The notes beneath the pieces were generated by a model that did no database searches, had not been told where the DNA came from, and saw only the letters and a program-made list of their open reading frames with translations. A DNA stretch of 64,000 nucleotides, taken from Pseudomonas nitroreducens NBRC 12694. Lineage in GTDB: Bacteria > Pseudomonadota > Gammaproteobacteria > Pseudomonadales > Pseudomonadaceae. Position numbers and translations under genes: made by a program. The stretch spans positions 1 to 64,000 of the forward strand of contig NZ_BDAI01000013.1 of assembly GCF_002091755.1 (NCBI RefSeq). The letters run 5' to 3'. Below are positions 16,787 through 25,313 of this stretch, one piece after another (positions within the stretch are counted from its first letter, which is position 1; each line of letters starts with the position of its first letter).

Positions 16787-17115
16787 TACGGCGTTTTCTG
16801 TAGGAGCGAGCTTGCTCGCGAACGAGTTTCCCGGCCGCGACAGTGCTGGGCGGTTCGCGAGCAAGCTCGCTCCTACAACGAATTCGCGCCTTTCCTCGCG
16901 TTATCAGGTTAGCCCCGTCACGCTCGTCTCCCACGATGGCAAGCGCACGCCGCAACGGCGTATGCTGCCCACTCCACCGCGCAAACCGGCGGCATCGCGA
17001 AAAGCCGGCTGAACTCGGCTCCCCATCGGTGTTCCCATGTGCAGTGGTTTGTCAGGGATGGGCTACCGTTTGAGGTAGCTCCCCTGCATCCGCCGTCCAA
17101 AGGAAGAGAGCCGAC
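16787..17115. other. Intergenic region between aapP and pcs
   Basis: No gene is supported here. The left part is the REPIN at 16799-16877. The right part must hold the pcs promoter, but no clear -35/-10 pair stands out; the pcs Shine-Dalgarno aggaagag is at 17101-17108. Confidence 0.5.
16799..16877. repeat. REPIN (paired inverted REP sequences)
   Basis: Perfect 25-base inverted arms (16799-16823 and 16853-16877), each containing the REP core gagcgagcttgctcgcgaac, flank a 29-base spacer. This is the standard form of a mobilisable REP doublet. No RAYT transposase gene is in this window. Confidence 0.9.
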
Positions 17116-17832
17116 GTGAACCTGATCCTATCGCCAATGAACCTCAGCAAAGCCAAGGCCTGGAGCGCCCACGCGGTGACCTCCAGCGGTGTCATCCTAG
17201 CGCTGCTCGCGCTTCTGGCGCTGGTCGACAACAGGCCGCAAGCCTGCCTGCTGTGGCTGGGCGTGGCGCTGCTGGTGGATGGCCTGGACGGCACCCTGGC
17301 GCGCAAGTTCGACGTCAAGGCGGTGCTGCCACACTTCGATGGCTCGACCCTGGACCTGGTGATCGACTACCTCACCTACGTCTTCATCCCCGCGATCTTC
17401 ATCTACCGCTACGTGCCGCTGCCGGTGCACACCGAGCTGCTGGCGGTGGGGGTGATCCTGGTGTCCTCGCTGTTCTGCTTCTGCAACGTCAACATGAAGA
17501 GCAAGGACAACTACTTCGTCGGCTTCCCGGCCGCGTGGAACGTGGTGGCGGTGTACTTCTTCGTGCTCGACCTGCACCCCTGGGTAAGCTTCGTCACCGT
17601 GCTGGTGCTGGCTGCGCTGACCCTGACCCGCATGAAGTTCCTGCACCCCTTCCGCGTGCGCCAGTTCATGCCATTGAACATCGCCGTGACCTTCGTCTGG
17701 ATGCTCAGCAGCGCACTGCTGATCCTCCAGCAGCCGGTCGACCAACCCTGGTTGCTGGGCCTTTGGTTCGCGGCTTCGGCTTACTTCGTTGGTGTCTGCG
17801 TCTGGCGTACGGCGGTGGAGTGGTTCCACTGA
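17116..17832 (+). CDS. pcs: Phosphatidylcholine synthase
   Basis: This 238-residue integral membrane CDP-alcohol phosphatidyltransferase joins choline to CDP-diacylglycerol to give phosphatidylcholine and CMP. The motif D55-G-L-D58-G59-x2-A62-R63, then Gly76, Asp80 and Asp84, keeps the DGx2ARx12Gx3Dx3D spacing that marks Pcs rather than other family members. Several hydrophobic segments follow. The GTG start at 17116 has aggaagag before it; the ATG at 17137 is an alternative that would remove seven residues. Its position after the amino-acid-binding gene matches the PA3858-PA3857 order, from memory. Confidence 0.93.
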   Translation: MNLILSPMNLSKAKAWSAHAVTSSGVILALLALLALVDNRPQACLLWLGVALLVDGLDGTLARKFDVKAVLPHFDGSTLDLVIDYLTYVFIPAIFIYRYVPLPVHTELLAVGVILVSSLFCFCNVNMKSKDNYFVGFPAAWNVVAVYFFVLDLHPWVSFVTVLVLAALTLTRMKFLHPFRVRQFMPLNIAVTFVWMLSSALLILQQPVDQPWLLGLWFAASAYFVGVCVWRTAVEWFH

Positions 17833-17869
17833 TCGCGGAATCACAATTGCCTTCCACGGCAAACGCCGC

Positions 17870-18826
17870 TTATGCCTGCCTCCCCAGCAGCCTCTGCCGG
17901 AAAGCTCCCGGCGTTTCCCCGCACACCTGCTTGAACAGACGCGCGAAGCTCGCTCGGTCGGCGTAGCCGACATCACTGGCGATGCGTTCCAGCGAGCGCC
18001 CCGGATCGCCCAGCGCTTCCTGTGCCGAAGCGATACGCAGGCGCTGCACGTAGTCGTTCGGCGACATCCCTACCTGCTCGCGAAAGCGCCGCAACAGCGT
18101 GCGCGTGGAGCAGTGCACGCGCTGCGCCAGGCCGGAGAGGTCGAAGGGTTGCGCGTAGTTGTCCTCCAGCCAGGCCAGCAGCGGCTCCAGCGGTGAGCCG
18201 GCCGGCAAGGGATCGGGCAGCAGCGGCGTGAAGCGTCGTTGGCGGCCTCGCCCGTGCTCGAACACCAGGGTCGCCGCCGCGCGCCGCGCCAGGGCGGCGC
18301 CGGCTTGGCACTCGATCAGGTACAGGCACAGGTCCAGCCCGGCCTGGGCGCCGCCGGAACAGAACCGACCGTTGTCCTCGGTACACAGGGCGTCGATGTC
18401 CAGCCGCACCTGTGGATAACGCTCCCGGAAAGCCGTCTCCAGCGCCCAATGCGTGGTAGCGCGACGACCATCCAGCACGCCGGATTCGGCCAGCAGGAAA
18501 GCGCTGCTGCACAGGCTGCCAAGTTGCACGCTGGCAGGGGCGTGACGCAGCCAGGCAAGCAGTGGCTGATTGGCGGCGAAGGTGGCGTCGATATCCGCGC
18601 CGGTGGCGGGAATCAGCAGCAGGTCGCAGCCGGCGGCGAGATCGAGCCCGCCCTCCACCGCCACGCGGCCGAAGGACAGGTCCACCGGCTCACCCTCGGC
18701 ACTGACCCGCAGTACCTCGAAGTGGCGTTCGCCCGCCAGGCGGTTGGCGAGGTGGAAGCTGTCCATGGCCAGGCCAAGGCTGGAACACAGGGTTTGCGGG
18801 CAGACGAACAGGGCTATCCTGAACAT
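17870..18826 (-). CDS. GlxA-family AraC-type transcriptional regulator
   Basis: This 318-residue regulator has a DJ-1/PfpI-like (class I glutamine amidotransferase-like) N-terminal domain over about residues 1-190 and two AraC-type helix-turn-helix motifs over about 215-315 (FDLSGLAQRVHCSTRTLLRRF and IASDVGYADRASFARLFK). GlxA-type regulators of Pseudomonas govern choline, carnitine, arginine or other amine pathways; this one is not assignable. It is transcribed away from the NTF2-like gene, and the shared gap holds a 10-base inverted repeat at 18855-18891. Pcs, a choline-using enzyme, is on the other side. Confidence 0.9.
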   Translation of the reverse strand: MFRIALFVCPQTLCSSLGLAMDSFHLANRLAGERHFEVLRVSAEGEPVDLSFGRVAVEGGLDLAAGCDLLLIPATGADIDATFAANQPLLAWLRHAPASVQLGSLCSSAFLLAESGVLDGRRATTHWALETAFRERYPQVRLDIDALCTEDNGRFCSGGAQAGLDLCLYLIECQAGAALARRAAATLVFEHGRGRQRRFTPLLPDPLPAGSPLEPLLAWLEDNYAQPFDLSGLAQRVHCSTRTLLRRFREQVGMSPNDYVQRLRIASAQEALGDPGRSLERIASDVGYADRASFARLFKQVCGETPGAFRQRLLGRQA

Positions 18827-18854
18827 GGCGTCTCACTGTGCTCGTGTAAGAAAC

Positions 18855-18891
18855 TTGGCGCTATTGATCATAATGTTGTCCATAACGCCAA
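18855..18891. promoter_or_regulatory. Candidate operator between glxA-like regulator and NTF2-like gene
   Basis: Half-sites TTGGCGCTAT (18855-18864) and ATAACGCCAA (18882-18891) are inverted repeats with one mismatch, centre-to-centre 27 bases. Placement in the divergent promoter suggests binding by the adjacent regulator. Confidence 0.4.
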
Positions 18892-18950
18892 TCGTGTCCA
18901 GTCGAGCCCTTGGGGATACTGCGCCCATTGCCCACCGACACGAGCACACC

Positions 18951-19436
18951 ATGGCCCATCCCAATGCCCAGCTGATCGAACGTTTCTACCAGGCCTTCCA
19001 GCGCCGCGACGGAGAGGCCATGGCCGCCTGCTACAGCGCCGATGTGCAATTCAGCGACCCGGTCTTCACCGACTTGCACGGCGCCGAGGCCGGGGACATG
19101 TGGCGCATGCTCACCGCTCGCGCCCAGGACTTCTCGCTGACCTATGAAGGCGTCGAGGCGGATGGGCAGCGGGGGTCGGCTCGCTGGGTGGCGTCCTACA
19201 CCTTCACCCAGACCGGTCGGAAAGTGACTAATCACATCCGGGCACATTTCCACTTTCGCGACGGATTGATCTGTCAGCATGTGGACAGCTTCGATCTGTG
19301 GAAGTGGTCGCGCCAGGCCCTCGGCGCCAAGGGAGTCTTGCTGGGCTGGGCGCCGCCGGTGCAGGCGGCGATCCGCGCGCAAGCCGCCAAAGGCCTCTCG
19401 GCCTACCGCGCACAACGAGCAGCGAAGGCCGGATAG
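18951..19436 (+). CDS. NTF2/SnoaL-like protein
   Basis: This 161-residue protein has a SnoaL-like (NTF2) fold signature: an N-terminal helix QLIERFYQAFQRRDGEAMAACY, an FSDPVF strand and a late strand GLICQHVDSFDLWKW. The family contains cyclases, isomerases and non-catalytic binding proteins, so no reaction can be assigned. It starts at the ATG at 18951, with a weak Shine-Dalgarno. It is divergent from the GlxA-type regulator and may be its target. Confidence 0.8.
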   Translation: MAHPNAQLIERFYQAFQRRDGEAMAACYSADVQFSDPVFTDLHGAEAGDMWRMLTARAQDFSLTYEGVEADGQRGSARWVASYTFTQTGRKVTNHIRAHFHFRDGLICQHVDSFDLWKWSRQALGAKGVLLGWAPPVQAAIRAQAAKGLSAYRAQRAAKAG

Positions 19437-19506
19437 AGGGCTTTCGGGCTCGCCCCTGGCGGCGGGATAGGCTTAAATGACAGGCGACTGAGAACCGGAC
19501 ACCGCC

Positions 19507-20208
19507 ATGATCACTCTTTTCCAGTTCCCGCCCGCCTTCAACGTACCCAACGTCAGCCCCTTCTGTCTGAAGCTGGAGACCTTCCTGCGCCTTGCCGGGC
19601 TGGAGTATCAGGTCAAGCCCGTGATGGACCCGCGCAAGGGGCCCAAGGGCAAGCTGCCGTTCATAACGCTGGACGGCAAGGCCATCGCCGATACGGCGAT
19701 CATCATGCGTACGCTGCAGCAGTACTACGAATTCGACCTGGACGCGGGGCTCGACGCCCGTGGCCGCGGTTGGGCGGTATCGATCACCCGTCTGTGCGAC
19801 GAGCACCTGGTGCCGCTGCTGGTGTACTTCCGCTGGCTCGACGAACAGGGCTTCCGTCAGGTGAAGGATGTGATGCTGCGCGGCATTCCCGCGCCGCTGC
19901 GGCCGGTAGTGGGCACAATGCTGCAGCGCAAGATCCGCGGCGACCTGAAGGGGCGCGGCCTGCTGCGCCATAGCCGCGACGAGCTGCTGGGCTTCGCCCG
20001 CGACGACCTCGAAGCCCTCGACGGCATGCTCGGCGACCTGCCGTACTTCGGCGGCGCCCAGCCTTGCAGCGCCGATGCGGCCACCTACGGGGTGCTGGCC
20101 AACCTGATCCTCAGCACCCTGGAAACGCCGCTCAACGACATGGCGCGCAGCTATGAACGCCTGGTCGGCTACTGCGACCGCATGCAGGCGCGGGTCTGGG
20201 CGTCGTGA
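19507..20208 (+). CDS. Glutathione S-transferase-like protein
   Basis: This 233-residue protein has a thioredoxin-fold N-terminal domain (residues 1-75, with SPFCLKLETFLRLAGLEYQ and a DTAIIMRTLQ turn) and an all-helical C-terminal domain, resembling the FAXC/metaxin-like GST branch. A Cys in the first loop (Cys20) could be the active-site residue. The substrate is unknown. Its stop codon overlaps the GTG start of the GIY-YIG gene (gtga), indicating translational coupling. Confidence 0.82.
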   Translation: MITLFQFPPAFNVPNVSPFCLKLETFLRLAGLEYQVKPVMDPRKGPKGKLPFITLDGKAIADTAIIMRTLQQYYEFDLDAGLDARGRGWAVSITRLCDEHLVPLLVYFRWLDEQGFRQVKDVMLRGIPAPLRPVVGTMLQRKIRGDLKGRGLLRHSRDELLGFARDDLEALDGMLGDLPYFGGAQPCSADAATYGVLANLILSTLETPLNDMARSYERLVGYCDRMQARVWAS

Positions 20209-20510
20209 CCGCGGCCGAACCCAAACCCTGGTTCGTCTACCTGGTGCGCGCCGAGAATGGCGCGCTTTACTGTGGCATCAGCGACGACGCCCAGCGCCGA
20301 TTCGAGACCCATCGCACCGGCAAGGGCGCGCGCTTTTTCCACTCCAGCCCGGCCCAGGCGCTGGTCTACGTCGAGGCCTGCCCCGGCAAGGGGGACGCCC
20401 TGCGCCGTGAGCGCGCGATCAAGGCGCTGACCAAGAAAGCCAAGGAGCGCCTGGTACTGGCCAATCCGTTCGTCATCAACGCCGTGGATGTCGTCCCATC
20501 CGAGGGATGA
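20205..20510 (+). CDS. GIY-YIG nuclease-domain protein (YhbQ/UPF0213 type)
   Basis: This 101-residue single-domain protein has the GIY-YIG core: WFVYLVRAENGALYCGI at residues 9-25, then an Arg and a His in the QRRFETHRTG helix and a conserved Glu in RRERAIKALTK. Such proteins are small nucleases of uncertain role in DNA processing. The GTG start overlaps the preceding stop by four bases, so the start is well supported. Confidence 0.88.
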   Translation: MTAAEPKPWFVYLVRAENGALYCGISDDAQRRFETHRTGKGARFFHSSPAQALVYVEACPGKGDALRRERAIKALTKKAKERLVLANPFVINAVDVVPSEG

Positions 20511-20573
20511 GGTAGGACTCGCGCGAAGCACGGGTTAAGCTGCCGGACCACTTTCCGGCCGCTGGAGCCCACC

Positions 20574-21509
20574 ATGTCCGAGCTGATCCTGCACCACTAC
20601 CCGACTTCGCCGTTCGCCGAAAAGGCGCGCCTGATGCTGGGCTTCAAGCAGCTGCCCTGGCGCTCGGTAACCATCCCGCCGCTGATGCCCAAGCCGGACC
20701 TGATGCCGCTCACCGGCGGCTACCGCAAGACGCCCGTGTTGCAGGTCGGCGCCGATATCTACTGCGACACTGCGCTGATCGCCCGCCGCCTGGACCAGGA
20801 AAAGGCCGTGCCCGCCCTGTTCCCGGAAGGCCACGAATTCACCGTTGCAAGCTTCTCGCTGTGGGTCGACTCGGTGGTGTTCCAGCATGCGGTCAGCCTG
20901 GTGTTCCAACCCGAATCCATTGCCATGCGCTTCGGCAAGCTGCCGCCGGAGTTCCTCAAGGCCTTCGTCGCCGATCGCAGCCAGCTGTTCAGTGGCGGCA
21001 CGGCCAGCAAACTGTCGGCCGAGCAAGCCAAGCACCAGTGGCCGACCTTCATGGCGCGAGTCGAGCAGCAACTGGCCCGCGAAGACGGCGATTTCCTGTT
21101 CGGCGAACCTTCGGTAGCCGACCTGTCCCTCGCCCATTGCCTGTGGTTCGTCAAGGCCACGCCGGTCACCTCACCGCTGGTGGACGCCTATCCGGCGGTC
21201 AGTGCCTGGCTCGCTCGTGTGCTGGGCTTTGGCCATGGTGCGCCGAGTGAAATGAGCAGCGAAGAAGCCATCGCCGTGGCGCGCGACAGCCAGCCAGTTG
21301 CACTGCCCCAGGAGGACTTCGTCGATCCCAACGGCTTCACACCCGGCCAGCGCGTGGTGATCGCCGCCACCGACTACGGCTGCGATCCGGTGGAAGGCGA
21401 GTTGGTGCACGCCGGGCTGGAAAGCCTGATCCTGCGCCGCGAGGACCCGCGCGCCGGTACGGTGCATGTGCACTTCCCTCGCGTCGGCTTCAGCATCCGC
21501 CCGGCCTGA
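20574..21509 (+). CDS. Glutathione S-transferase family protein with extra C-terminal domain
   Basis: This 311-residue protein has a GST N-terminal thioredoxin fold (residues 1-80, ILHHYPTSPFAEKARLMLGFK) and a helical C-terminal domain to about 225. Another 80 residues follow, rich in short beta segments (GQRVVIAATDYGCDPVEGELV), which standard GSTs of 200-230 residues lack. The function of this extra domain is not recognised. The last 20 bases overlap the end of the convergent metallopeptidase gene. Confidence 0.82.
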   Translation: MSELILHHYPTSPFAEKARLMLGFKQLPWRSVTIPPLMPKPDLMPLTGGYRKTPVLQVGADIYCDTALIARRLDQEKAVPALFPEGHEFTVASFSLWVDSVVFQHAVSLVFQPESIAMRFGKLPPEFLKAFVADRSQLFSGGTASKLSAEQAKHQWPTFMARVEQQLAREDGDFLFGEPSVADLSLAHCLWFVKATPVTSPLVDAYPAVSAWLARVLGFGHGAPSEMSSEEAIAVARDSQPVALPQEDFVDPNGFTPGQRVVIAATDYGCDPVEGELVHAGLESLILRREDPRAGTVHVHFPRVGFSIRPA

Positions 21510-22359
21510 GCCCGGCCGGGCCGGGGCACTGCCGCGTCACCGGGGTGCGCAGGCGTGGCAGGTTCTCGGCCATTTCGCGGAAGTGCTGCAGGCGCTCGTA
21601 GCAGAGCGCCATTTCCCCGCTGTTGCTGTTGTACCAGGCATCCGGCGCGCCGCAGCTGACCAGCTGGATCGTCAGCGGACGCGGCGGGCGGAACAGCCGG
21701 AACACCTCGTCCACCATGCGTTGCAGATGATCGCCGTCACGTAGCAGGGCGATCAGCGGCAGCGTGCTATCGCGGTCCACCGCCGGCGTGTCGTAGTTCA
21801 GACGCAGCGCCGCGCGGTGCTGGATCGACGGATGCCGCCGCGCGTGGCGAATCCAGTCGAACGCCTTGCTGGCCTGCAGGAACTCCTGGTCGCAGTAGAC
21901 GGCACGTTCGTAGGGCAGCCCGGTCAGGGGCGGCAGCCAGTCCAGGCGCGCCATGTCGCTGCCGTAGAGCAGGCAGGCGATGTTGTAGTAGCGCTGTTCG
22001 TCCAGCGGATGGCTGTCCCAGGCCAGCACCTGGTCCGGCGGCGGCTTGGGTGTCTGCCATTCCAGGCGCCAGTAATCGGCGATGTCCAGCAGGCGCGCGT
22101 CCACCTCGTCGCGCGGCAGCTTCGCGTAGAGGCGGAACAGCAGGATGAAGCCGAGCTGGTCCGCCGCGTCCTCCTCGCGTCCGAGCACCGGAAGGTCGTA
22201 CTCGGCGATCAGCATGTGCCCCATCTCGTGCATCACGCTGAATTCGGCGTTGGCCAGCACGAAGCGCGCGACGTTGGGTGTGAGCGGCTGCGGCGTCGGG
22301 GCAGCGAAAAGGAGGTTGGCGCAGAGCAGCAACAGCAACGCGAGGTACGAGCAGTGCAT
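21490..22359 (-). CDS. Secreted putative zinc metallopeptidase (DUF4344-like)
   Basis: This protein has 289 residues from the ATG at 22359. It begins with a signal peptide (hydrophobic stretch YLALLLLLCANLLFAAP) and carries a clear zincin motif HEMGH shortly after it, followed by a Glu-rich EEDAADQLGF segment that could give the third ligand. Paired cysteines occur in the second half (ACLLYG, YCDQEF, VSCGAP, LCYERL), consistent with a periplasmic fold. The upstream in-frame ATG at 22425 would put 22 residues before the signal peptide and is less likely. The substrate is unknown. Confidence 0.78.
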   Translation of the reverse strand: MHCSYLALLLLLCANLLFAAPTPQPLTPNVARFVLANAEFSVMHEMGHMLIAEYDLPVLGREEDAADQLGFILLFRLYAKLPRDEVDARLLDIADYWRLEWQTPKPPPDQVLAWDSHPLDEQRYYNIACLLYGSDMARLDWLPPLTGLPYERAVYCDQEFLQASKAFDWIRHARRHPSIQHRAALRLNYDTPAVDRDSTLPLIALLRDGDHLQRMVDEVFRLFRPPRPLTIQLVSCGAPDAWYNSNSGEMALCYERLQHFREMAENLPRLRTPVTRQCPGPAGLRPGGC

Positions 22360-22600
22360 CCGGGGATGCCCGGAGAGCGGGGACGCTACGACAGTGAAGG
22401 CGTGCAAGGCGGGCATGGCGGCCACCGCGAGCGAGAGGCGCCTGATTTGACTCTAGCAGCCGCACCGCGCGGGCTGCGGGGCGTTTTGTCGGAAGTCCGT
22501 GCCGCGCTCGCTTAAGTCCTCTGTCCTGCAGGCTCATGAGCAAGAACTGGGCGCCCCCTCGCTCCTGCAGTTCGCCGGAATACCCGGTGGGCTTTTTTAG

Positions 22601-22623
22601 AGGAGCGAGCTTGCTCGCGAACC
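22601..22623. repeat. REP sequence with degenerate partner
   Basis: This is a full REP core (aggagcgagcttgctcgcga). A partial inverted partner CTCGCTCCT lies at 22558-22566, so this may be a decayed doublet between two minus-strand genes. Confidence 0.65.
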
Positions 22624-22647
22624 GCCCTGCGCCCAATCGTCACGCAC

Positions 22648-22674
22648 AAAAAAGCCCATCGCGAGATGGGCTTT
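22648..22674 (-). terminator. Intrinsic terminator of ndpA
   Basis: On the minus strand the stem AAGCCCATC / GATGGGCTT with a gcg-type loop is followed by six or more T residues, shortly after the ndpA stop codon at 22693. Confidence 0.88.
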
Positions 22675-22692
22675 CTCATGGGGGAAAAACCG

Positions 22693-23700
22693 TCAGTCCT
22701 TGCGGCGCTTGAGCTGGTCCTGCAACTGCGTCGGCAGACCGCGGATGATCAGCATGTCGCGCTCCTCGTCGTACTCCACCTTGCTGCCCAGCAGATGCGC
22801 TTCGAAGCTGATCGACAGCCCTTCGGCGCGACCGGTGAAGCGGCGGAACTGGTTGAGGGTGCGCTTGTCCGCCGGAATTTCCGGCGACAGGCCGTAATCC
22901 TTGTTGCGGATGTAGTCGTAGAAGGCGCGCGGTGCCTGGTCGTCCATCAGCTCGGAGAGCGCGTCGAGGGCCATCGGCTCGCCGATCTTCGCCTGGCTGG
23001 TGGCGTAGTCCACCAGCACGTCGGTCTTCTCGCGGGCCTGCTCTTCGGGCAGGTCTTCGCTTTCCACGAAGTCGCTGAAGGCCTTGAGCAGGGTGCGGGT
23101 CTCGCTCGGCCCGTCGACGCCCTCGGTGCAGCCGATGAAGTCGCGGAAGTAGTCCGAGACCTTCTTGCCGCCCTTGCCCTTGATGAACGAGATGTACTGC
23201 TTGGACGTCTTGTTGTTGCGCCACTCGGAGATATTGATCCGCGCAGCCATGTGCAACTGGCCCAGGTCCAGATGGCGCGACGGGGTGACTTCCAGCGCCT
23301 CGGTGACCGCCACGCCTTCGCTGTGGTGCAGCAGGGCGATGGACAGGTAATCGGTCATGCCCTGCTGGTAATGGCAGAACAGCACGTGGCCGCCGGTGGA
23401 GAGGTTGGACTCTTCCATCAGCGTCTTCAGGTGTTCCACCGCCTGCTTGGAGAAGGCGACGAAGTCCTTGCCGTTGTCCAGGTACTCGCCCAGCCAACCA
23501 CTGAACGGGTAGGCGCCGGACTCGCCCTGGAACAGGCCCCAGGCCTTGTTCGGCTTGGCGTTGTAGCTCTCGTTGAGGTCGGCCATCAGGTTCTCGATGG
23601 CCTGGGAGTCGCCCAGCTCGGCATCGCGCGCATGCAGCGTCGCGGGGTTGCCGTCGGGCTTCTTGTCGATCAGGTGGACGATGGCGTGGCGAATCGGCAT
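22693..23700 (-). CDS. ndpA: Nucleoid-associated protein NdpA (YejK)
   Basis: This 335-residue nucleoid-associated protein is homologous to YejK/NdpA over its whole length (MPIRHAIVHLIDKKPDGNPATLHARDAEL at the N-terminus is typical; the protein ends in LKRRKD). The family binds double-stranded DNA and is reported to interact with topoisomerases. It stands alone, with its own strong terminator. It matches PA3849 by synteny from memory. Confidence 0.93.
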   Translation of the reverse strand: MPIRHAIVHLIDKKPDGNPATLHARDAELGDSQAIENLMADLNESYNAKPNKAWGLFQGESGAYPFSGWLGEYLDNGKDFVAFSKQAVEHLKTLMEESNLSTGGHVLFCHYQQGMTDYLSIALLHHSEGVAVTEALEVTPSRHLDLGQLHMAARINISEWRNNKTSKQYISFIKGKGGKKVSDYFRDFIGCTEGVDGPSETRTLLKAFSDFVESEDLPEEQAREKTDVLVDYATSQAKIGEPMALDALSELMDDQAPRAFYDYIRNKDYGLSPEIPADKRTLNQFRRFTGRAEGLSISFEAHLLGSKVEYDEERDMLIIRGLPTQLQDQLKRRKD

Positions 23701-23815
23701 GGCGGACCCGGATGTTCAGTGCCGGCGGCGCCGCGCGCATCGAAGCGGCGGCGGGGCGGGCGGATTGGAAAACGCCAGAGTTTACCCGACAAGGCGCCGG
23801 GATGCGCGACGCCGA

Positions 23816-25180
23816 TCAGTCCGCCGCCGGTGCCAGCCCCTCGTCGCGCTCGCGCCGATTGCGGCGCAGCTGGCGCAGGCGGCGAATCACGTAGTTCAGG
23901 TGCAGGTGCAGTTCGTACAGCTCGTTGTAGTAGGACAGCGGCACCTCGACCTTGGCCAGCTCGGCTTCCAGTTGTTCCAGGCGTTCGATTTCGGTGCTCA
24001 GCTCGGCGCTGCCGGTACGTTCGTCCAGGCGCCGGTCGATTTCGCGCAGGTAGCGGTACCAACGGTAGATGCGCGCGCGGATGCGCCAGCGGTACAGCGG
24101 GCCGATGGACTTGAGCAGCGGAATGAGGATGGCGATGAAGGGGATCAGCAGGATGATGTAGCGATCCGCCAGCGAGGCGATGCGGAATGGCAGGAAGCGC
24201 TGCAGCAGCGGCGGGCCACTCTTGTAGTAGCGCTCGGCATCTTCCTGCACGGCCAGGGTGCGCGGCTCGGCGCTGGGGAAGGCGCCGGCCGGGTCCAGCA
24301 GGGTGCCGCTCTTCATCACGGCTCGCGCGGCCTCCAGGATCAGCGGAGTGAGCGCCGGGTGGAAGTCGCCATTGACCACCAGGGTGGCAACCGGCGAAAG
24401 GGTAGCGAGGTCCTGGTCGGGCACGTTCTGCGCGAGGTTCAGCAGGCCCTCGCTGACATCGACGCGCTTGAGAAAGGGAATCCGCGCCTCGTACGCGTGG
24501 GCGCGGCGAAAGCCGGTGAGCGTGAGCTCGGGGCTGGCCGCCAGGCGCTGCACCAGCGGGTTCTCCGCCGGGCCGACGAAGAAGGCCGCGTCCAGCTGGC
24601 CGGCCAGCAGTTCGTTGGCCACCGCGTTGCCGCCGCGCGCCTGCCAGCCTGCCGGCAGGGGCTCGGTGGGAATCTCGTTGGCCTTGAGGATGGCCTGGGT
24701 CACCGCATCGGTGCCGCTGCCTTCGCCACCGATTGCGACGCGCAGGGCGAGCAGGTCGGCCAGGCGGTCGATCTTCGCCTCGCGGCGCTGGAACAGCCAC
24801 AGCGGCTCCTGGAACATCGCGCCGAGGGTTTGCAGGTGCTCGCGCTGCTTGGGTTCAAGCTGCTGCTCCTGGCCGCTCTGCACCAGTGCCAGGTCCACAC
24901 CGCTCTTGCCGTCCAGCAGCTTGCCCAGGTTTTCCCGCGAGCCGGCGGTGCGTACCAGTTGCAGATCGAAGCCCTGCTTGGCCAGCTCCTCCTTCAGTCG
25001 CTGGCCGAACACCGCGTAACCGCCGCCCGGCGCACCGGTGGCCAGGGTCGCGCTCATCGGCGGCGGCGGGGCGACGAAGTAGAAGACGGCGGCGACCAGT
25101 GCAGCCAGCACCGGCACCAGCCAGAGGTTGGCGCGGACCAGGATGGCGAGGTCCTTGAGCATGTTCAGAAGGCGTTGCAT
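23816..25180 (-). CDS. Membrane-anchored TAXI-type (TRAP) solute-binding protein
   Basis: This 454-residue protein has an N-terminal membrane segment (about residues 18-38), then a TAXI-family ligand-binding domain (LATGAPGGGYAVFGQRLKEEL, GGEGSGTDAVTQAIL). A second membrane segment near residues 340-362 is followed by a charged coiled-coil-like tail (RRLDERTGSAELSTEIERLEQLEAE) of about 90 residues. TAXI proteins normally feed a TRAP permease, yet no dctQM-type gene is nearby. The extra anchor and cytoplasmic tail suggest sensing or scaffolding, but that is inference. Confidence 0.82.
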   Translation of the reverse strand: MQRLLNMLKDLAILVRANLWLVPVLAALVAAVFYFVAPPPPMSATLATGAPGGGYAVFGQRLKEELAKQGFDLQLVRTAGSRENLGKLLDGKSGVDLALVQSGQEQQLEPKQREHLQTLGAMFQEPLWLFQRREAKIDRLADLLALRVAIGGEGSGTDAVTQAILKANEIPTEPLPAGWQARGGNAVANELLAGQLDAAFFVGPAENPLVQRLAASPELTLTGFRRAHAYEARIPFLKRVDVSEGLLNLAQNVPDQDLATLSPVATLVVNGDFHPALTPLILEAARAVMKSGTLLDPAGAFPSAEPRTLAVQEDAERYYKSGPPLLQRFLPFRIASLADRYIILLIPFIAILIPLLKSIGPLYRWRIRARIYRWYRYLREIDRRLDERTGSAELSTEIERLEQLEAELAKVEVPLSYYNELYELHLHLNYVIRRLRQLRRNRRERDEGLAPAAD

Positions 25181-25313
25181 GGGAAGTCCTTGTGACGACG
25201 TGCTGTCCTGAAAAGATAGCCAGCCTGTGCGGCGGCGGCCGGCGAATCCGCCCCCGATGGAGCCTTAACCGCTATCATCCCCAGCTTCGAAATACGGCTG
25301 CGGACTTCACGGC

